Origin: Hymenobacter citatus
GTDB taxonomy: Bacteria > Bacteroidota > Bacteroidia > Cytophagales > Hymenobacteraceae
Direction of reading: 5' to 3'
DNA length: 64,000 bases
Assembly: GCF_014333615.1 (NCBI RefSeq)
Contig: NZ_JACSCY010000009.1
Coordinates: 62,001 to 126,000, forward strand
Made by a program: the position numbers and the translations under genes. Under the pieces are notes generated by a model that was given only the letters and a program-made list of their open reading frames with translations, was not told the DNA's origin and did no database searches. Below, piece by piece: positions 1 through 8,046 of the stretch (position 1 is its first letter; every line of letters begins with the position of its first letter).

Positions 1-276
1 ACCCTCACCGACCAGCAGTTGGCCCAGCGTGCCGCCGTCGGCCACGCCGCCATGACGCAGGTTGACGTGCTCACGCTCCGCCATTTTCAGCAAATAGCCG
101 CCTTGTGCACGCCCGCGCAGCGCCAGCAACTAACGCAGGTGTTGGCCGAGCTGCCCATGCTGCGCGGCGGGGGCGGCCCTCCCGGCCGTCGTGAGGGTAT
201 GCCCAGGCCTGGTTGGCGGTCAGGACGACGCGGCCATGGCGGACCCGGTACTCCTAGTGGACCGCCACCCTTTTAA
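1..276 (+). CDS. Spy/CpxP-like protein, C-terminal part (partial)
   Basis: The reading frame is already open at base 1, so this is the C-terminal 91 residues of a gene that starts outside the window. The visible part reads LTDQQLAQRAAVGHAAMTQV, then RHFQQIAALCTPAQRQQL, and ends in a low-complexity Gly/Pro/Arg tail. The helix with CTPAQRQQL resembles the LTxxQ-type repeat of periplasmic Spy/CpxP heavy-metal-sensor proteins, which bind misfolded proteins or feed back on an envelope stress sensor. In this phylum they often sit beside an ECF sigma factor, which cannot be checked here. A strong terminator follows directly. The family call is inference from a short segment. Confidence 0.55.
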   Translation, partial: TLTDQQLAQRAAVGHAAMTQVDVLTLRHFQQIAALCTPAQRQQLTQVLAELPMLRGGGGPPGRREGMPRPGWRSGRRGHGGPGTPSGPPPF

Positions 277-282
277 TACTGA

Positions 283-319
283 AAAAGAGGCGAAAACCCA
301 GGCGGTTTTCGCCTCTTTT
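283..319 (+). terminator. Intrinsic terminator after the Spy-like gene
   Basis: A perfect 16-bp stem (283-298 with 304-319) closes a 5-base loop. The right arm ends in four T, and an A-rich left arm lets it also work from the other strand. It begins 7 bases after the stop codon. Confidence 0.85.
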
Positions 320-780
320 CTCGCATCCGAATGCAGCTGTATGACTGCCGTTTGACCTCAACGTGGCTTGCGCGAATACATTTTGAAAAAATACACGAGG
401 TGGCCGCAGGGTTTTAAAAAGAAGCTTGTCTAATCCTGCATGATGGTGATAGCACACGAATTCAGGGAGCAGCTACGCTGGATTCCTCGGATCGTTAGGG
501 GTAGGCGGCTACCCAACTGCAATGCGTGCCGCCATCTTTTTCAACGAAAAGAAGCGGGCATGCAACGGCTGCTTGGGTAGGCGACTCTCCTATGTGGTGC
601 TCACCGGTGGCTGACGAGCTGCCGATGCCCTACCCACGTGAACGTGACGTGTGGTAGGGTAGTGGGTACCCTGCTCAATTCTTGGCTTGGCTCATGCCAT
701 TGCCTGGCTGCCTGGCAGCTGGGTAGGGAAAACGTGTGCCCACGCCATCTTCTGTAATTCCCTTAAATCTCTCTTTTTTG
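320..780. other. Intergenic region, no gene seen
   Basis: About 460 bases between the terminator and the kelch lipoprotein. Both strands hold only short, unconvincing reading frames. There are small local palindromes such as GGGTACCC near 665 and a GCTGCC/GGCAGC pair near 708-720. I see no clear TAnnTTTG promoter and no RNA gene. Confidence 0.5.
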
Positions 781-1791
781 ATGCAAACAAAACGATATAG
801 CAGTCTGCTATGGCTGGTAGTGGTTGGCCTGCTGAGCCTGACCTCCTGTAGCGACGACAGCGACGATACTGCCACGATATACGGCGTGTGGACCTCCCGC
901 TCGCAGTTTGAGGGGCTGGCCCGTAGCTCGGCCGTCAGCTTCACTATCGGCGACCGGGCCTACGTGGGCCTGGGTACCGATGGCACGGTTCGATTTAAGG
1001 ATTTCTGGGAGTACAATCCCAACACCAACACCTGGATTCAGAAGGCTGATTTTCCGGGGGCAGCGCGCTACATGGCCGTAGGGTTTTCGGCCAATGGCAA
1101 GGGCTACGTGGGCACCGGCTACGACGGTGTGAACCGCCTCGGCGACTTCTACGAGTACGACCCAACCACCGACAAGTGGACCCAAAAGGCTGATTTCGGC
1201 GGCTCGGCCCGCTACGGCGCTACGGCGCTCAGCATCAACGACAAAGGCTACGTAGGCACCGGCTACGACGGTAACTACAAGAAGGATTTCTGGCAATACG
1301 ACCCTGCCACCGATACCTGGACGCAGAAGCCCAGCTTCGGCGGCAACAAGCGCCTGGGCGCTACCAGCTTCGCGCTCAATAACCAAGGCTACCTGCTGCT
1401 GGGCTCCGATAATGGCGTGTATCAGACCGATGTATGGTCCTACGACCCGGCCAGCGAAGTCTGGACTGAGCACAACAAGCTGGTGTTGAATACGGATCTG
1501 GATTACGACTACAGCGCTATCCCGCGCGACAATGCCACCAGCTTCGTGATTGGCGACCGGGGCTTTATTGCACTGGGCAACAGCAGCGGCGTACGCGCCG
1601 ATTGCTGGGAGTATTCGCCCTCGGCAGATGCCTGGGCGCAGAAAAACCCACTGAGCAACTTCAGCGGCGCGGCACGCTCCCAGGCAGTAGGCTTTGCCAT
1701 TGGCAACTACGGCTATATTGGTACCGGCCTTACAGGTTCTCTACGCCTGGATGACTTCTGGCAGCTTGCACCCGATGAGGAAGAAAACTAA
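781..1791 (+). CDS. Kelch-repeat lipoprotein
   Basis: 336 residues. I chose the ATG at 781 over the in-frame codon at 736 because it gives a clean lipoprotein signal: a charged start, a hydrophobic run and the lipobox LTSC with Cys23, followed by an acidic SDDSDD spacer. The rest is about six kelch-type blades of roughly 47 residues with the recurring motif YDPATDTWTQK and a following GG or GA and RxGA. Kelch blades form a beta-propeller, usually a binding or galactose-oxidase-like scaffold. No catalytic copper ligands are evident. It overlaps the next lipoprotein by 17 bases, so the two are probably made from one message and act together at the outer membrane. The partner or ligand is unknown. 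Confidence 0.88.
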   Translation: MQTKRYSSLLWLVVVGLLSLTSCSDDSDDTATIYGVWTSRSQFEGLARSSAVSFTIGDRAYVGLGTDGTVRFKDFWEYNPNTNTWIQKADFPGAARYMAVGFSANGKGYVGTGYDGVNRLGDFYEYDPTTDKWTQKADFGGSARYGATALSINDKGYVGTGYDGNYKKDFWQYDPATDTWTQKPSFGGNKRLGATSFALNNQGYLLLGSDNGVYQTDVWSYDPASEVWTEHNKLVLNTDLDYDYSAIPRDNATSFVIGDRGFIALGNSSGVRADCWEYSPSADAWAQKNPLSNFSGAARSQAVGFAIGNYGYIGTGLTGSLRLDDFWQLAPDEEEN

Positions 1792-3103
1792 GCAGCGCCG
1801 CCCGGTTGGCGGCTGGCTAATCGGGCGACTGCTCCTGTTGATGGGTAGTCTGGTAGCACTGCTGCTGACCAGTTGCGAAGAAGCCAACGACATTGGGCTG
1901 GATATGCAGGCGACCAATGGCGCAGGGGGCGTCTACGTTGATACATTTACGGTGCGCACCAGCACGGTGCTGCTAGACTCGGTGCCTACCTCCACCTCGT
2001 CCTATTTACTGGTAGGCCGATACCGCGACTCGCGGCTGGGCACGGTAGAAGCGCGCAGTTTTGTACAGCTGGGCTTAGAATCGGCTTTCACGCCCGTGTC
2101 TACCAGCACTTTTGACTCGCTGGTACTGGTGTTGCCGGCCGATGCCTACCGTTACGGCGACACTACCCGCACACAGCATCTGGAGGTGCATCGCCTCACC
2201 GAACAGTTTTCGCCAACGACTACCTATTATACGGTAAACACCCTGGCCTACGCCAGCAAACCGTTGGTATCGAAAACGATGCGGGCCCGGTCTGGTGCGC
2301 GCAGCATCCGGCTGCGGCTACCCGATGCACTAGGCCAGGAGTTGATGACGCTGGGCCGGGCTGGCCGCTTAAGCACAGCAGACGAGTTGGCTTACTACCT
2401 GAAAGGCTTGGTTGTAACGCCCGATAGCACCGATAATGCTGCGCTCATTCGCTTCGCCGCCACTTCCGCCGGGCTCACCCTGTATTACCACGATTCGGGT
2501 AGTCCGTCTACGGCCCTCACGCAGGAGTTTCCGGTTTCTACCCGTCATTTCTACCAATTGCGCAACGACCGGCGCGGCACGTTGTTGGCGTCGTTGCAGA
2601 ACACCCGGCAAGCAGTACCCAGTAGCCAGACGGCCGAGGAAACCTTTGTGGAAGGTGGCCTGGGACTATACACCAAGATCGAAATTCCGTACCTGCTGAA
2701 CCTGAATGACCTTAGCGGAATGGCTACCATCGTATCCGCGCAGCTCGTGCTAGAAGAAGTACCCAGCGCCGAGCAGCGGCCGTATATGCCACCTCCTACC
2801 TCGCTCACTCTACGCCTCACGGATGCTTCCAACCGGGCTGGTGCCCTTTTCACCACGTCCGATGGTACTGCGCACACCTTTTCATACACCACTGCGCAAT
2901 CGGCACGTACGGGACTGCAACAAGGCCAGTACACGCTCGACCTGACGGCCTACCTCGCCGGCTTGGTACGCCGCACTTCCACCAACACTGGGCTGCTACT
3001 AAGTCCAAGTTCTGCCGAGTCGCCGGATCGGGCCATACTCGGTAGCTTTCGCAACACCAGCCACCAGCTGCAGTTGCGGATTTACTACACAAAATCTGAT
3101 TAG
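1775..3103 (+). CDS. DUF4270 family lipoprotein
   Basis: 442 residues from the ATG at 1775, which lies inside the end of the kelch gene. The frame opens earlier, but only this start gives a lipoprotein signal: MRKKTKQRR, a long hydrophobic stretch, then LLTSCEEAND with Cys34. The mature part fits the Bacteroidota DUF4270 family: an early NDIGLDMQ, a segment on a value fitting a range (RDSRLGTVEARSFVQLG), a middle YYLKGLVVTPD and a C-terminal NTGLLLSPS with a beta-rich end. The function of the family is not established; it is a cell-surface lipoprotein. The overlap with the kelch gene implies translational coupling. Confidence 0.85.
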   Translation: MRKKTKQRRPVGGWLIGRLLLLMGSLVALLLTSCEEANDIGLDMQATNGAGGVYVDTFTVRTSTVLLDSVPTSTSSYLLVGRYRDSRLGTVEARSFVQLGLESAFTPVSTSTFDSLVLVLPADAYRYGDTTRTQHLEVHRLTEQFSPTTTYYTVNTLAYASKPLVSKTMRARSGARSIRLRLPDALGQELMTLGRAGRLSTADELAYYLKGLVVTPDSTDNAALIRFAATSAGLTLYYHDSGSPSTALTQEFPVSTRHFYQLRNDRRGTLLASLQNTRQAVPSSQTAEETFVEGGLGLYTKIEIPYLLNLNDLSGMATIVSAQLVLEEVPSAEQRPYMPPPTSLTLRLTDASNRAGALFTTSDGTAHTFSYTTAQSARTGLQQGQYTLDLTAYLAGLVRRTSTNTGLLLSPSSAESPDRAILGSFRNTSHQLQLRIYYTKSD

Positions 3104-3112
3104 TTTTCAAAT

Positions 3113-3166
3113 AGAACCTCTATAAAGTCCTGCTACCATGCATAGTAAGACTTTCATAGAGGTTCT
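3113..3166 (+). terminator. Hairpin after the DUF4270 gene, possible terminator
   Basis: AGAACCTCTATAAAGTC at 3113-3129 pairs with 3149-3166 with a single bulged base. It lies 10 bases after the stop codon. There is no good T-run, so it may instead protect the 3' end of the message. Confidence 0.5.
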
Positions 3167-3462
3167 GAACTGTCTATCACACATCATCAAAGCAGATCTA
3201 GCATAACCATACTAACTCCCAATAGGGAAGCTAATAACAGAGTATGAAAAGGCACTTTCTTAAAGGAGAAAGATCAGAAGATTTGTCTTTTACTGGGAAA
3301 AACAGTTCCTATATATTAAAAAGCTGCTTATAAATAAGTTAACGAATATATTCTATGAATATAAACCTCCTGTTTGTCTTATTCTTGGAATAATATTAAT
3401 ATAATACAACAAAATGGCTATGTATTTGCACTGTTGAGTTTCAACAGATTTTGCATTTATCT
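3167..3462. other. AT-rich intergenic region
   Basis: Clearly lower in GC than the surrounding genes. It contains no convincing gene or RNA. It is the leader of the small STAS-like gene, and A/T runs near 3350-3420 may carry its promoter, but I cannot pick one site. Confidence 0.45.
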
Positions 3463-3867
3463 ATGCCTATTGTCGCTCTACCCATCGTTTTCGAAAACAC
3501 AGCTGGTATTATTGCCGCGCATTCCGATGGGTATGCTCTGGTACGTTATCATGCCTTGACACGTCGTTCAAACGATTTGCGGAATCTGTTGGAATACTTG
3601 GGTAGCTTTCTGGTAGACCGAGGCTGGCAGCGCATCCTGTGCGACGCACGCAATATGAAGGCGCTAACGCTAGACGAACAACGCTGGATACAAGAGCAAT
3701 GGTACTCGAGCAATGTAATGCGGCCCAATCAGCTCTCCACTGTTTATCTATCGGAAGAAGATGCATCAGTGCAATTACTGCTAGAAGAAATGGCCCCCGT
3801 TGCGCAAACACCCCATACATTCAGTAGCCTTAAAGAGGCGCAGACGTACTTGGCAAAGTACTTATAA
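3463..3867 (+). CDS. Small STAS/SpoIIAA-like protein
   Basis: 134 residues from the ATG at 3463 (a TTG at 3451 is the alternative). There is no signal peptide or membrane segment, so it is cytoplasmic. The pattern is a beta-strand (GYALVRYHA), a helix, then RGWQRILCDARNMKALT, a long helix with EQRWIQEQWY and a final strand and helix. This resembles the SpoIIAA/STAS-like proteins common in Hymenobacter, in which the D-x-R after the second strand is typical. The exact role is unknown. It lies just upstream of the BLUF gene (65 bases between), so it could be a signalling partner, but that is inference. Confidence 0.65.
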   Translation: MPIVALPIVFENTAGIIAAHSDGYALVRYHALTRRSNDLRNLLEYLGSFLVDRGWQRILCDARNMKALTLDEQRWIQEQWYSSNVMRPNQLSTVYLSEEDASVQLLLEEMAPVAQTPHTFSSLKEAQTYLAKYL

Positions 3868-3932
3868 GGCAGTTGGGTGGGGGTATCGGGAAAGGGCTTT
3901 ATCTTTCGACACATACCAAACACACCATTTGC

Positions 3933-4355
3933 ATGCACCAGATAATTTATATGAGCCGGGGCGTAGAGCCCATGAGCGAGGAGCAGTTGCGGGAGTTGCT
4001 GCTGCAGGCCCGCGCCGCCAACGAAGCAAAGGACATCACAGGCGCCCTGATTTATGGTGATAATCAGTTCATGCAAATCATCGAAGGAGCTGAAAATGAC
4101 TTGGTACTGCTGTATGCGAAGCTGTTAAACGACCCACGACACCAAAACGTGGTAAAGCTTGCCGACAAGGAGATTATGCAGCGTAACTTCAGCCAATGGT
4201 CGATGGCTTTCAAAACAGTGTCGTCAGAAGAGTTTACTCAACTGCAAGGCTACGTAGAGCCGGACGCATTAGATCTAAAGGCACCTGGGCTAAACGCTGC
4301 TGATTCACTTCTCCTAGAAATGATGAAGTCCTTCATCCTGAACCCAAGGAAATAG
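3933..4355 (+). CDS. BLUF-domain blue-light photoreceptor
   Basis: 140 residues, a BLUF domain with a short C-terminal helix and no output domain. The family binds FAD and senses blue light. All key positions are present with the same spacing as in AppA: Tyr6 (IIYMSR), Asn30, Gln48 (FMQIIEG), Trp89 and Met91 (WSMAF). DITGALIY and DPRHQNV are also typical. I chose the ATG at 3933 because BLUF domains begin one or two residues before this strand. A near-consensus -7 element (TATCTTTC, 3900-3907) lies 26 bases upstream. With no effector domain of its own, it must act through a partner protein; the STAS-like protein encoded upstream is one candidate. Confidence 0.93.
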   Translation: MHQIIYMSRGVEPMSEEQLRELLLQARAANEAKDITGALIYGDNQFMQIIEGAENDLVLLYAKLLNDPRHQNVVKLADKEIMQRNFSQWSMAFKTVSSEEFTQLQGYVEPDALDLKAPGLNAADSLLLEMMKSFILNPRK

Positions 4356-4442
4356 CGTAGGATTTCTTTTAAGTTGCGCCTCGCTTCTTCTACACGTACT
4401 CATCGTGAAGAAAAGGGGCAGCTAAAGTATAGGAACCAGATT

Positions 4443-4484
4443 AATACAAAAGCCCATGCGAAGCTTCGCATGGGCTTTTGTATT
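4443..4484. terminator. Perfect 42-base palindrome, bidirectional terminator
   Basis: Bases 4443-4463 are the exact reverse complement of 4464-4484, with no loop and AAGCTT at the centre. A and T tracts lie at both ends, so it can stop transcripts from the BLUF side and from tRNA-Leu, whose 3' end (4487) is three bases away. Confidence 0.8.
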
Positions 4485-4486
4485 AG

Positions 4487-4568
4487 TACCCAGAGCCGGG
4501 GTCGAACCGGCACACCTTGCGGTATTGGTGTTTGAGACCAACGCGTCTACCGATTCCGCCATCTGGGC
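4487..4568 (-). tRNA. tRNA-Leu (anticodon CAA)
   Basis: Read on the minus strand, this is an 82-base class II tRNA. It has acceptor arms GCCCAGA and TCTGGGT plus discriminator A, a D-arm containing GCGGAATCGGTAGAC, an anticodon loop CTCAAAC on a TTGGT/ACCAA stem, a long variable arm and a T-loop GGTTCGACCCC. The first acceptor pair is a G-U wobble. CCA is not encoded. The CAA anticodon reads the leucine codon TTG. Confidence 0.95.
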
Positions 4569-4595
4569 TTCTGAACAACCGTTCGGGTCGGTAAC

Positions 4596-5132
4596 TCACG
4601 AACGGGTGGCAAACTTAGTGAGACTTTCTCGAATACGCAAGAGGTAGCGCCGTTTCAAATAATAGGTGCGGATCTGCTGTAGGGCTTGCGGGCGAGCATC
4701 GGTAGGTAACTGGTCGTACCCAACTAATACGGGTTCTATGCCTACTTCTAAGGTGTTGTTCAGTTCATTAACCTCATTTTCCACCCGCTCTACTACTGCC
4801 TGGTCGGGGTCAAATTCCAGCTCCATCAGCTGTTCATTTAGCTCCATCACTTCCATTAAAAAATCTGGTGGCAGCTCCTGTTTTCCCTCTTCTAAGAGGC
4901 CGTGACGGCCTAAAATATAGGCCATGCGTGCATCAGCGTCGGAGAGGGTGCGGTAGGCGTTGGTATTGAGCGTAGCCAAGCGCAGGATTTCCTGCTGGCG
5001 CTCGGGTGGGGCCGTGGCGTGGAAATCGGGGTGGTACTCGCGACTGAGCGCATAATACTGGCGCTTAATAGTAGCCTCATCGGGCCGGAAGCTCTCAGGG
5101 AGATGATAAAATTCGAAGTAATCCGTGGTCAT
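4596..5132 (-). CDS. hscB: HscB-like J-domain co-chaperone for Fe-S assembly
   Basis: 178 residues. The N-terminal J domain (about 1-75) has the HPD motif at 34-36 (REYHPDF), then a helical region (about 90-170) with LEFDPDQAVVERVENEVNEL, the HscB C-terminal fold that contacts the scaffold IscU. HscB delivers IscU to the Hsp70 HscA and stimulates its ATPase during iron-sulfur cluster transfer. The length matches the family. It ends 27 bases before the tRNA, on the same strand. No hscA or iscU is present in the window. Confidence 0.88.
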   Translation of the reverse strand: MTTDYFEFYHLPESFRPDEATIKRQYYALSREYHPDFHATAPPERQQEILRLATLNTNAYRTLSDADARMAYILGRHGLLEEGKQELPPDFLMEVMELNEQLMELEFDPDQAVVERVENEVNELNNTLEVGIEPVLVGYDQLPTDARPQALQQIRTYYLKRRYLLRIRESLTKFATRS

Positions 5133-5311
5133 AAGAGAAGAAAGCTGGCGCCCAGTGCGAGATAGAAGTAAGTAACAAGCTTACTGGCTACGGGTTTCGG
5201 CAGGGTAAAGAATAGCACAGCTGAACCGAGCAAAGACAGCACACTTTGAAAATATGTTTCTAGTTAACATAATATAAAAACAGAAATAAAAAGCTCAATT
5301 GCAGCCAGTAA

Positions 5312-6106
5312 TCAAGCATTTACCTCCGCGATAGAAACCTCCGATGGGAAGTGAACCTCTACCTGTGAGTCGAAATGCAGCCCCAGCAACTCAGCTGCAT
5401 TGCCTTGGTTGATTCCAATGCAAAGCTGATCCTGGCTGTTGAAGATGCATGCTACGTCGCCGGGAGGGGCTGCTTGGTAATGTGGGTGCAACTCTTGTAC
5501 ACTCTCACGGGCAAAGCGAATGGTGCCGATGCGGCCATGACCGACAGCCTCCACAGCCGTGCGCGTGATGTCGGTAATGAGGTTGCCATAATGGTCGACG
5601 TGCACCACATGACCCGTGATGCGGTGGTCTTGCAAGCGTAGCTGCCGGTTCACCAGCGAGCGAAACGTTGCGGTTTCCAGGCCGAGGTCGGTGAGTTGGC
5701 CGCCCTGAGCCAGGTGCACGGCCGCCGGTGTCAGAATGTCGCGGGTGGGGGAGGGGGTAGGCTGAGCGGCTTGCAAGCGTACCACTTCCTCGGGGCGTCC
5801 CTCCGTGAGTAACGAAAGGATGCCATTATCGGCCACTACAAAATAGTGCCCCTCGTAGCTGGCGGCGTGCCAGGCGGGCTGCGCACTACCCAAATCGTTG
5901 ACGCCGATAAGGTGGACCGTGCCCAACGGGAAATCACGAAATACCGCTTGGAGAACGTGAACGGCGTGCGCGATGTTAAAGGGTTCGATGGCGTGGCTGA
6001 TGTCGAGCACCGCCTGCGCGGGGGCTAGTTGCAGCATCCGCGCCTTCACGGCCGCCACGTAATGGTCGCGGTAGCCGAAGTCAGACAGAAACGTAATCAA
6101 CCCCAT
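5312..6106 (-). CDS. SAM hydroxide adenosyltransferase (DUF62)
   Basis: 264 residues. The start ITFLSDFGYRDHYVAAVKA is the hallmark of the SAM hydroxide adenosyltransferase family (related to fluorinase and chlorinase), which splits S-adenosylmethionine with water-derived hydroxide to adenosine and methionine. DISHAIEPFNIAHA and VHVDHYGNLITDI, which marks the second domain, are also typical, and the length is normal. The physiological purpose in bacteria is unclear. It is divergent from phoH, with about 130 bases between, and a TACTTTTG promoter element on its strand lies at 6156-6163. Confidence 0.88.
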   Translation of the reverse strand: MGLITFLSDFGYRDHYVAAVKARMLQLAPAQAVLDISHAIEPFNIAHAVHVLQAVFRDFPLGTVHLIGVNDLGSAQPAWHAASYEGHYFVVADNGILSLLTEGRPEEVVRLQAAQPTPSPTRDILTPAAVHLAQGGQLTDLGLETATFRSLVNRQLRLQDHRITGHVVHVDHYGNLITDITRTAVEAVGHGRIGTIRFARESVQELHPHYQAAPPGDVACIFNSQDQLCIGINQGNAAELLGLHFDSQVEVHFPSEVSIAEVNA

Positions 6107-6155
6107 GCCAAAATCCTGAGTTATTCGTACTATTGCTTACCCCCTGCGGGGGCGG

Positions 6156-6163
6156 CAAAAGTA
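6156..6163 (-). promoter_or_regulatory. TAnnTTTG -7 element for the SAM hydrolase gene
   Basis: On the minus strand this reads TACTTTTG, an exact match to the Bacteroidota primary-sigma -7 consensus, about 50 bases upstream of the start codon. I see no clear -33 element. Confidence 0.5.
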
Positions 6164-6233
6164 GGCCTTTTCGGTGGAAACCGATAGCCGATACTTCTTT
6201 TCATGTATTCCCATCCCTCTAAAAATTCCTGAT

Positions 6234-7352
6234 TTGGTCGAGAAAGTCATCACGCTCGAAAACGTGTCCCTACTTGATTTCCTGGGGCCCGACAACCAGA
6301 ATATCCGTCAACTCGCGGCTGCCTTTCCGGGTAGTAAAATCATTTCCCGCGGCAACGAAATTAAGATTCAGGGCCAGACGCCCGTCATTACCCGCATCAA
6401 TGAAATCCTATCGGGACTCATTGAGCACTACCACCAATATGGCCAGATTACGGACCGCACCGTGAGCGAATATATTGGGGCCGTAGATGACGAGCAGCAG
6501 GAGCGCATTATGGCCACGGCACCCATTGCCGATGTGATTGTGTTTGGGGCTAAAGGCGGCGTGATCAAAGCCAAAACGCCCAATCAGCAGAAGCTGGTGG
6601 ACACGGTGATGAAGCACGACCTGACCTTTGCGCTGGGGCCGGCTGGTACGGGCAAAACCTACGTATCGGTGGCGCTGGCGGTGCGGGCGCTCAAAAACAA
6701 GGAGGTCAAGAAGATCATCATCTCGCGCCCGGTGGTGGAGGCCGGCGAAAGCCTGGGTTTCCTACCCGGCGATATGAAGGAGAAGGTAGACCCCTACCTG
6801 CGCCCGATCTACGATGCTTTGGAGGACATGATTGCGCCCGAAAAGCTGAAGTTCTACCAGGAAAACAAGATCATCGAAATTGCTCCGCTGGCCTACATGC
6901 GCGGTCGTACGCTCAACAACGCCTTCGTGCTGCTGGACGAGGCCCAAAACACCACGCCTTCGCAGTTGAAGATGTTTCTGACCCGTATGGGTCCCTCGGC
7001 CAAGGTGATGGTGAACGGCGACCGGAGCCAGATCGACCTACCCACCAAGCAGAAATCGGGGCTGATGCAGGCCCTGGATATTCTGAAAGGGGTGCACGGC
7101 ATTGGCTTCGTAGAGATGAGTGCCGACGACGTGGTGCGCCACAAGCTGGTGAAGGAAATTGTGCAGGCCTACGACAAGTTCGATGTGCAGCAGCAGCGCG
7201 AGCAGGCCAACCGCCCGCCCCGCGAGTACACACCCCGCAACGGTCAGCAACGGTTCGTGCGCGAAACCGCCGACCCAGCCCGCCACCCCGACGCCCGCCC
7301 CGAGGACGACGGCATGCAGGACCTGCCCGTGAACCACGAGCAGCAGTTGTAA
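6234..7352 (+). CDS. PhoH-family ATPase
   Basis: 372 residues from a TTG at 6234; the frame is open from a GTG at 6174. I prefer TTG because it gives MVEKVITLENVSLLDFLG, the usual Bacteroidota start of this family. Region 1-110 is a KH-like N-terminal domain. The PhoH ATPase follows, with Walker A GPAGTGKT at 135-142, SRPVVEAGESLGFLPGD and Walker B VLLDEAQN. The charged tail (about 315-372) is disordered. The family is linked to RNA metabolism and phosphate-starvation responses; the substrate is not certain. A terminator follows. Confidence 0.9.
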   Translation: MVEKVITLENVSLLDFLGPDNQNIRQLAAAFPGSKIISRGNEIKIQGQTPVITRINEILSGLIEHYHQYGQITDRTVSEYIGAVDDEQQERIMATAPIADVIVFGAKGGVIKAKTPNQQKLVDTVMKHDLTFALGPAGTGKTYVSVALAVRALKNKEVKKIIISRPVVEAGESLGFLPGDMKEKVDPYLRPIYDALEDMIAPEKLKFYQENKIIEIAPLAYMRGRTLNNAFVLLDEAQNTTPSQLKMFLTRMGPSAKVMVNGDRSQIDLPTKQKSGLMQALDILKGVHGIGFVEMSADDVVRHKLVKEIVQAYDKFDVQQQREQANRPPREYTPRNGQQRFVRETADPARHPDARPEDDGMQDLPVNHEQQL

Positions 7353-7372
7353 AGAATGTTTTTGTAGAGAGA

Positions 7373-7403
7373 AGCGGCCGGATATAGTTCTGGCCGCTTT
7401 TTC
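7373..7403 (+). terminator. Intrinsic terminator after phoH
   Basis: AGCGGCC at 7373-7379 pairs with GGCCGCT at 7392-7398 and runs into TTTTTCTTT. Confidence 0.8.
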
Positions 7404-7448
7404 TTTGCAAGAACCCATTTATTTGTTGCTTGTCGTTTCACCTTTCTT

Positions 7449-7889
7449 ATGCCTTCTATGACCGCCCAGCAAGTTAACACCGCCGAAGAAATAGCCTCTG
7501 CCCTCCATATCCGCGAGATTGTATTTGTACAGGGCCAGGGCGTGCCGCCTGATGCCGAATACGATGAGCACGACCGCTCCGACGCTACCCACTACCTAGC
7601 CATATCGGCCGACGGTACGCCCTGCGGTGCCGCCCGCTGGCGCCCCACCGACAAAGGCGTAAAGCTGGAGCGGTTTGCTGTGCTGGCCAGCTACCGCAAT
7701 CAGGAAGCCGGTGCAGCCCTATTGCGCGCTGTGCTACAAGATGTGCGGGCGGCCCACCCCGATGCTACGGTCTACCTACACTCCCAGCTACCGGCCGTGC
7801 GCTTCTACGAGCGGCACGGGTTTGAGAAGGTAGGCGAACAGTTCTCGGAATGCGATATTGAGCACTACAAAATGGAACTGCGGAAATAA
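7449..7889 (+). CDS. GNAT-family N-acetyltransferase
   Basis: 146 residues; ATG at 7449 or 7458. The fold shows the GNAT order: an N-terminal FVQGQGVPPDAEYDEHD, as in the ElaA/YjcF subgroup, a central GAARWRPTDKGVKLERFAVL strand pair, an acetyl-CoA pyrophosphate loop in a weakened form (YRNQEAGAALLRAVL), and a C-terminal AVRFYERHGFEKVGE. It should transfer acetyl from acetyl-CoA to an amine; the substrate cannot be told from sequence. It stands between the phoH terminator and comEC. Confidence 0.88.
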   Translation: MPSMTAQQVNTAEEIASALHIREIVFVQGQGVPPDAEYDEHDRSDATHYLAISADGTPCGAARWRPTDKGVKLERFAVLASYRNQEAGAALLRAVLQDVRAAHPDATVYLHSQLPAVRFYERHGFEKVGEQFSECDIEHYKMELRK

Positions 7890-7893
7890 TACC

Positions 7894-7972
7894 ATGTCAT
7901 TCCGAGTGCAACGAGGAATCTGAGGCAGCCATTGCGGCACCTCGGGTTCCTCGTTTGCTTGTTGAATGGCAT
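7894..7972. repeat. Degenerate copy of the CATTCCGAG inverted repeat
   Basis: The left arm (ATGTCATTCCGAG...GAGGAATCTGAGG) matches the perfect element at 56295-56374. The right arm is eroded. It lies 5 bases after the acetyltransferase gene. Confidence 0.6.
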
Positions 7973-8046
7973 ATTTTTTATACGGTCAGCTAGCGTCCTA
8001 TCGGATTATGTAATCGATTTTCTATTCACTTTATCCCGCGTATTGT

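Noticed and set aside
3374..3559. Short frame upstream of the STAS-like gene
   Set aside because: It overlaps the start of the better-supported gene in another frame and has no motif or good start region.
4456..4647. Short plus-strand frame over the tRNA
   Set aside because: It overlaps a complete tRNA-Leu and a terminator palindrome and has no protein-like features.
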